Below are positions 63,579 to 64,000 of a stretch of 64,000 nucleotides of DNA, piece after piece (the stretch's first letter is position 1; the number at the start of each line of letters is the position of its first letter). The stretch is from positions 491,627 to 555,626 of the forward strand of contig DEMD01000009.1 in assembly GCA_002354735.1 (NCBI GenBank), given 5' to 3'. Made by a program: the position numbers and the translations under genes. The notes under the pieces are model-generated. The model did not search any database, had not been told where the DNA came from, and worked only from the letters and a program-made list of their open reading frames with translations. Source of the stretch: Gammaproteobacteria bacterium UBA2679. Its GTDB lineage: Bacteria; Pseudomonadota; Gammaproteobacteria; Pseudomonadales; Oleiphilaceae.

Positions 63579-64000
63579 ATAGTATCCACTGTTAGCGAAA
63601 GTTTTTATGAGCGGCCAGCCAATGCATGTTTGACATGTCTTCATAGGGCGGCAGCGGCGATGAAACTTCGTCAGCATCTGCGCGGTCGTGAAAAGCGCTG
63701 ATTGCTGAAGTTCGTGGATTGATAGTACCCAGTGGCTGTGTATTTCACTGTTTGCTTATGTAGGAAAAACGTATCCCCGCACTGCATACGCGCCCCTCTC
63801 CCGCTCAGCAACTTACAATGTACATCGGGCAAGCGCTTAAACTTACGGAAGTTCTACTCAGGGATACGCGGAATAAAATCTGTTACAGAGCTTTACATTC
63901 AGAAAGCGTCGAATTGTAACGAAGAGGCAAAAATAGTACAAAAGGCCTATATAACAGGAGCTTCTGGCCTTTTGACACGCATAAAAAAAGCCCCGCTGCG
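63579..64000. other. Upstream region of the second propeller gene, window end
   Basis: 422 bases with no supported gene. It must hold the minus-strand promoter of the gene at 60999. At 63939-63947 CAAAAGGCC and at 63966-63974 its exact complement GGCCTTTTG form a 9-bp dyad with an 18-base spacer. The window ends with an A-run followed by GCCCCGCTGCG (63983-64000), probably half of an intrinsic terminator for a minus-strand gene beyond the edge. Confidence 0.5.

Noticed and set aside
1..64000. Mobile element or genomic island boundary
   Set aside because: No transposase, integrase, direct repeat at tRNA genes or clear change in codon use was found.

Overview
The window is a stretch of chromosome from a free-living, Gram-negative gammaproteobacterium. 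Evidence is a Gly-Cys-Leu tRNA cluster, a type II secretion system, Pseudomonas-like RssB/RssC, SixA and PhaD homologues, LiuR- and PsrA-type fatty/branched-chain acid regulation, and an XrtA/PEP-CTERM (exosortase) regulatory trio. I cannot name the genus. I see no insertion sequence, phage, CRISPR array or integration scar. Gene order is dense, with many ATGA-type overlaps.

Layout. 0-0.6 kb: the N-terminus of a Na+/Ca2+ antiporter and tRNA-Leu, -Cys and -Gly, all on the minus strand. 0.7-2.7 kb: glutathione reductase and an acetyltransferase. 2.8-12.0 kb: general secretion genes gspE-F-G-H-I-J-K-L-M on the minus strand and a divergent, unusual gspC; gspD is not here. 12.5-15.8 kb: a LiuR-type regulator with its probable operator, isovaleryl-CoA dehydrogenase and the methylcrotonyl-CoA carboxylase beta subunit (leucine catabolism). 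15.8-20.0 kb: a copper chaperone, then divergent etfBA and ETF-quinone oxidoreductase around a perfect 26-bp palindrome of PsrA type; these carry electrons from acyl-CoA dehydrogenases such as the one just upstream. 20.1-24.0 kb: DUF1285, SixA, GpsA and RssC/RssB. 24.2-29.98 kb: an HD phosphohydrolase, PhaD-like regulator and phasin, a pore-less voltage-sensor-like membrane protein, an acyltransferase and an SDR-fold protein without its catalytic pair.

30.0-36.3 kb: prsK-prsR-prsT of the XrtA exopolysaccharide/protein-sorting system. 36.5-44.2 kb: a convergent minus-strand operon that reads as a complete polyprenyl-phosphate-pentose route: HAD-UbiA fusion (phosphoribosyl transfer to polyprenyl phosphate, then dephosphorylation), DprE1- and DprE2-like epimerase, a small SMR-like transporter (candidate flippase), an NAD-dependent epimerase, an O-acyltransferase and a GT-C glycosyltransferase. 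44.6-47.9 kb: one active-looking and one degenerate GT2 glycosyltransferase and a CelD-like acetyltransferase. Together, 30-48 kb looks like an envelope glycan locus.

47.9-56.7 kb: GNAT, a DUF2235 hydrolase with a PilZ-like tail, a histone-deacetylase-family hydrolase, an AttEFGH-like ABC exporter with its lipocalin-like partner, a conserved hypothetical and a DUF481 outer-membrane protein. 56.9-63.6 kb: two paralogous secreted beta-propeller proteins carrying four and three copies of a ~115-residue carbohydrate-binding-like module, with a phosphopantetheinyl transferase between them. They are plausible T2SS cargo. The points most worth following are the polyprenyl-arabinose-type operon next to the exosortase regulators, the modular secreted pair, the pore-less voltage-sensor protein and the two operators.
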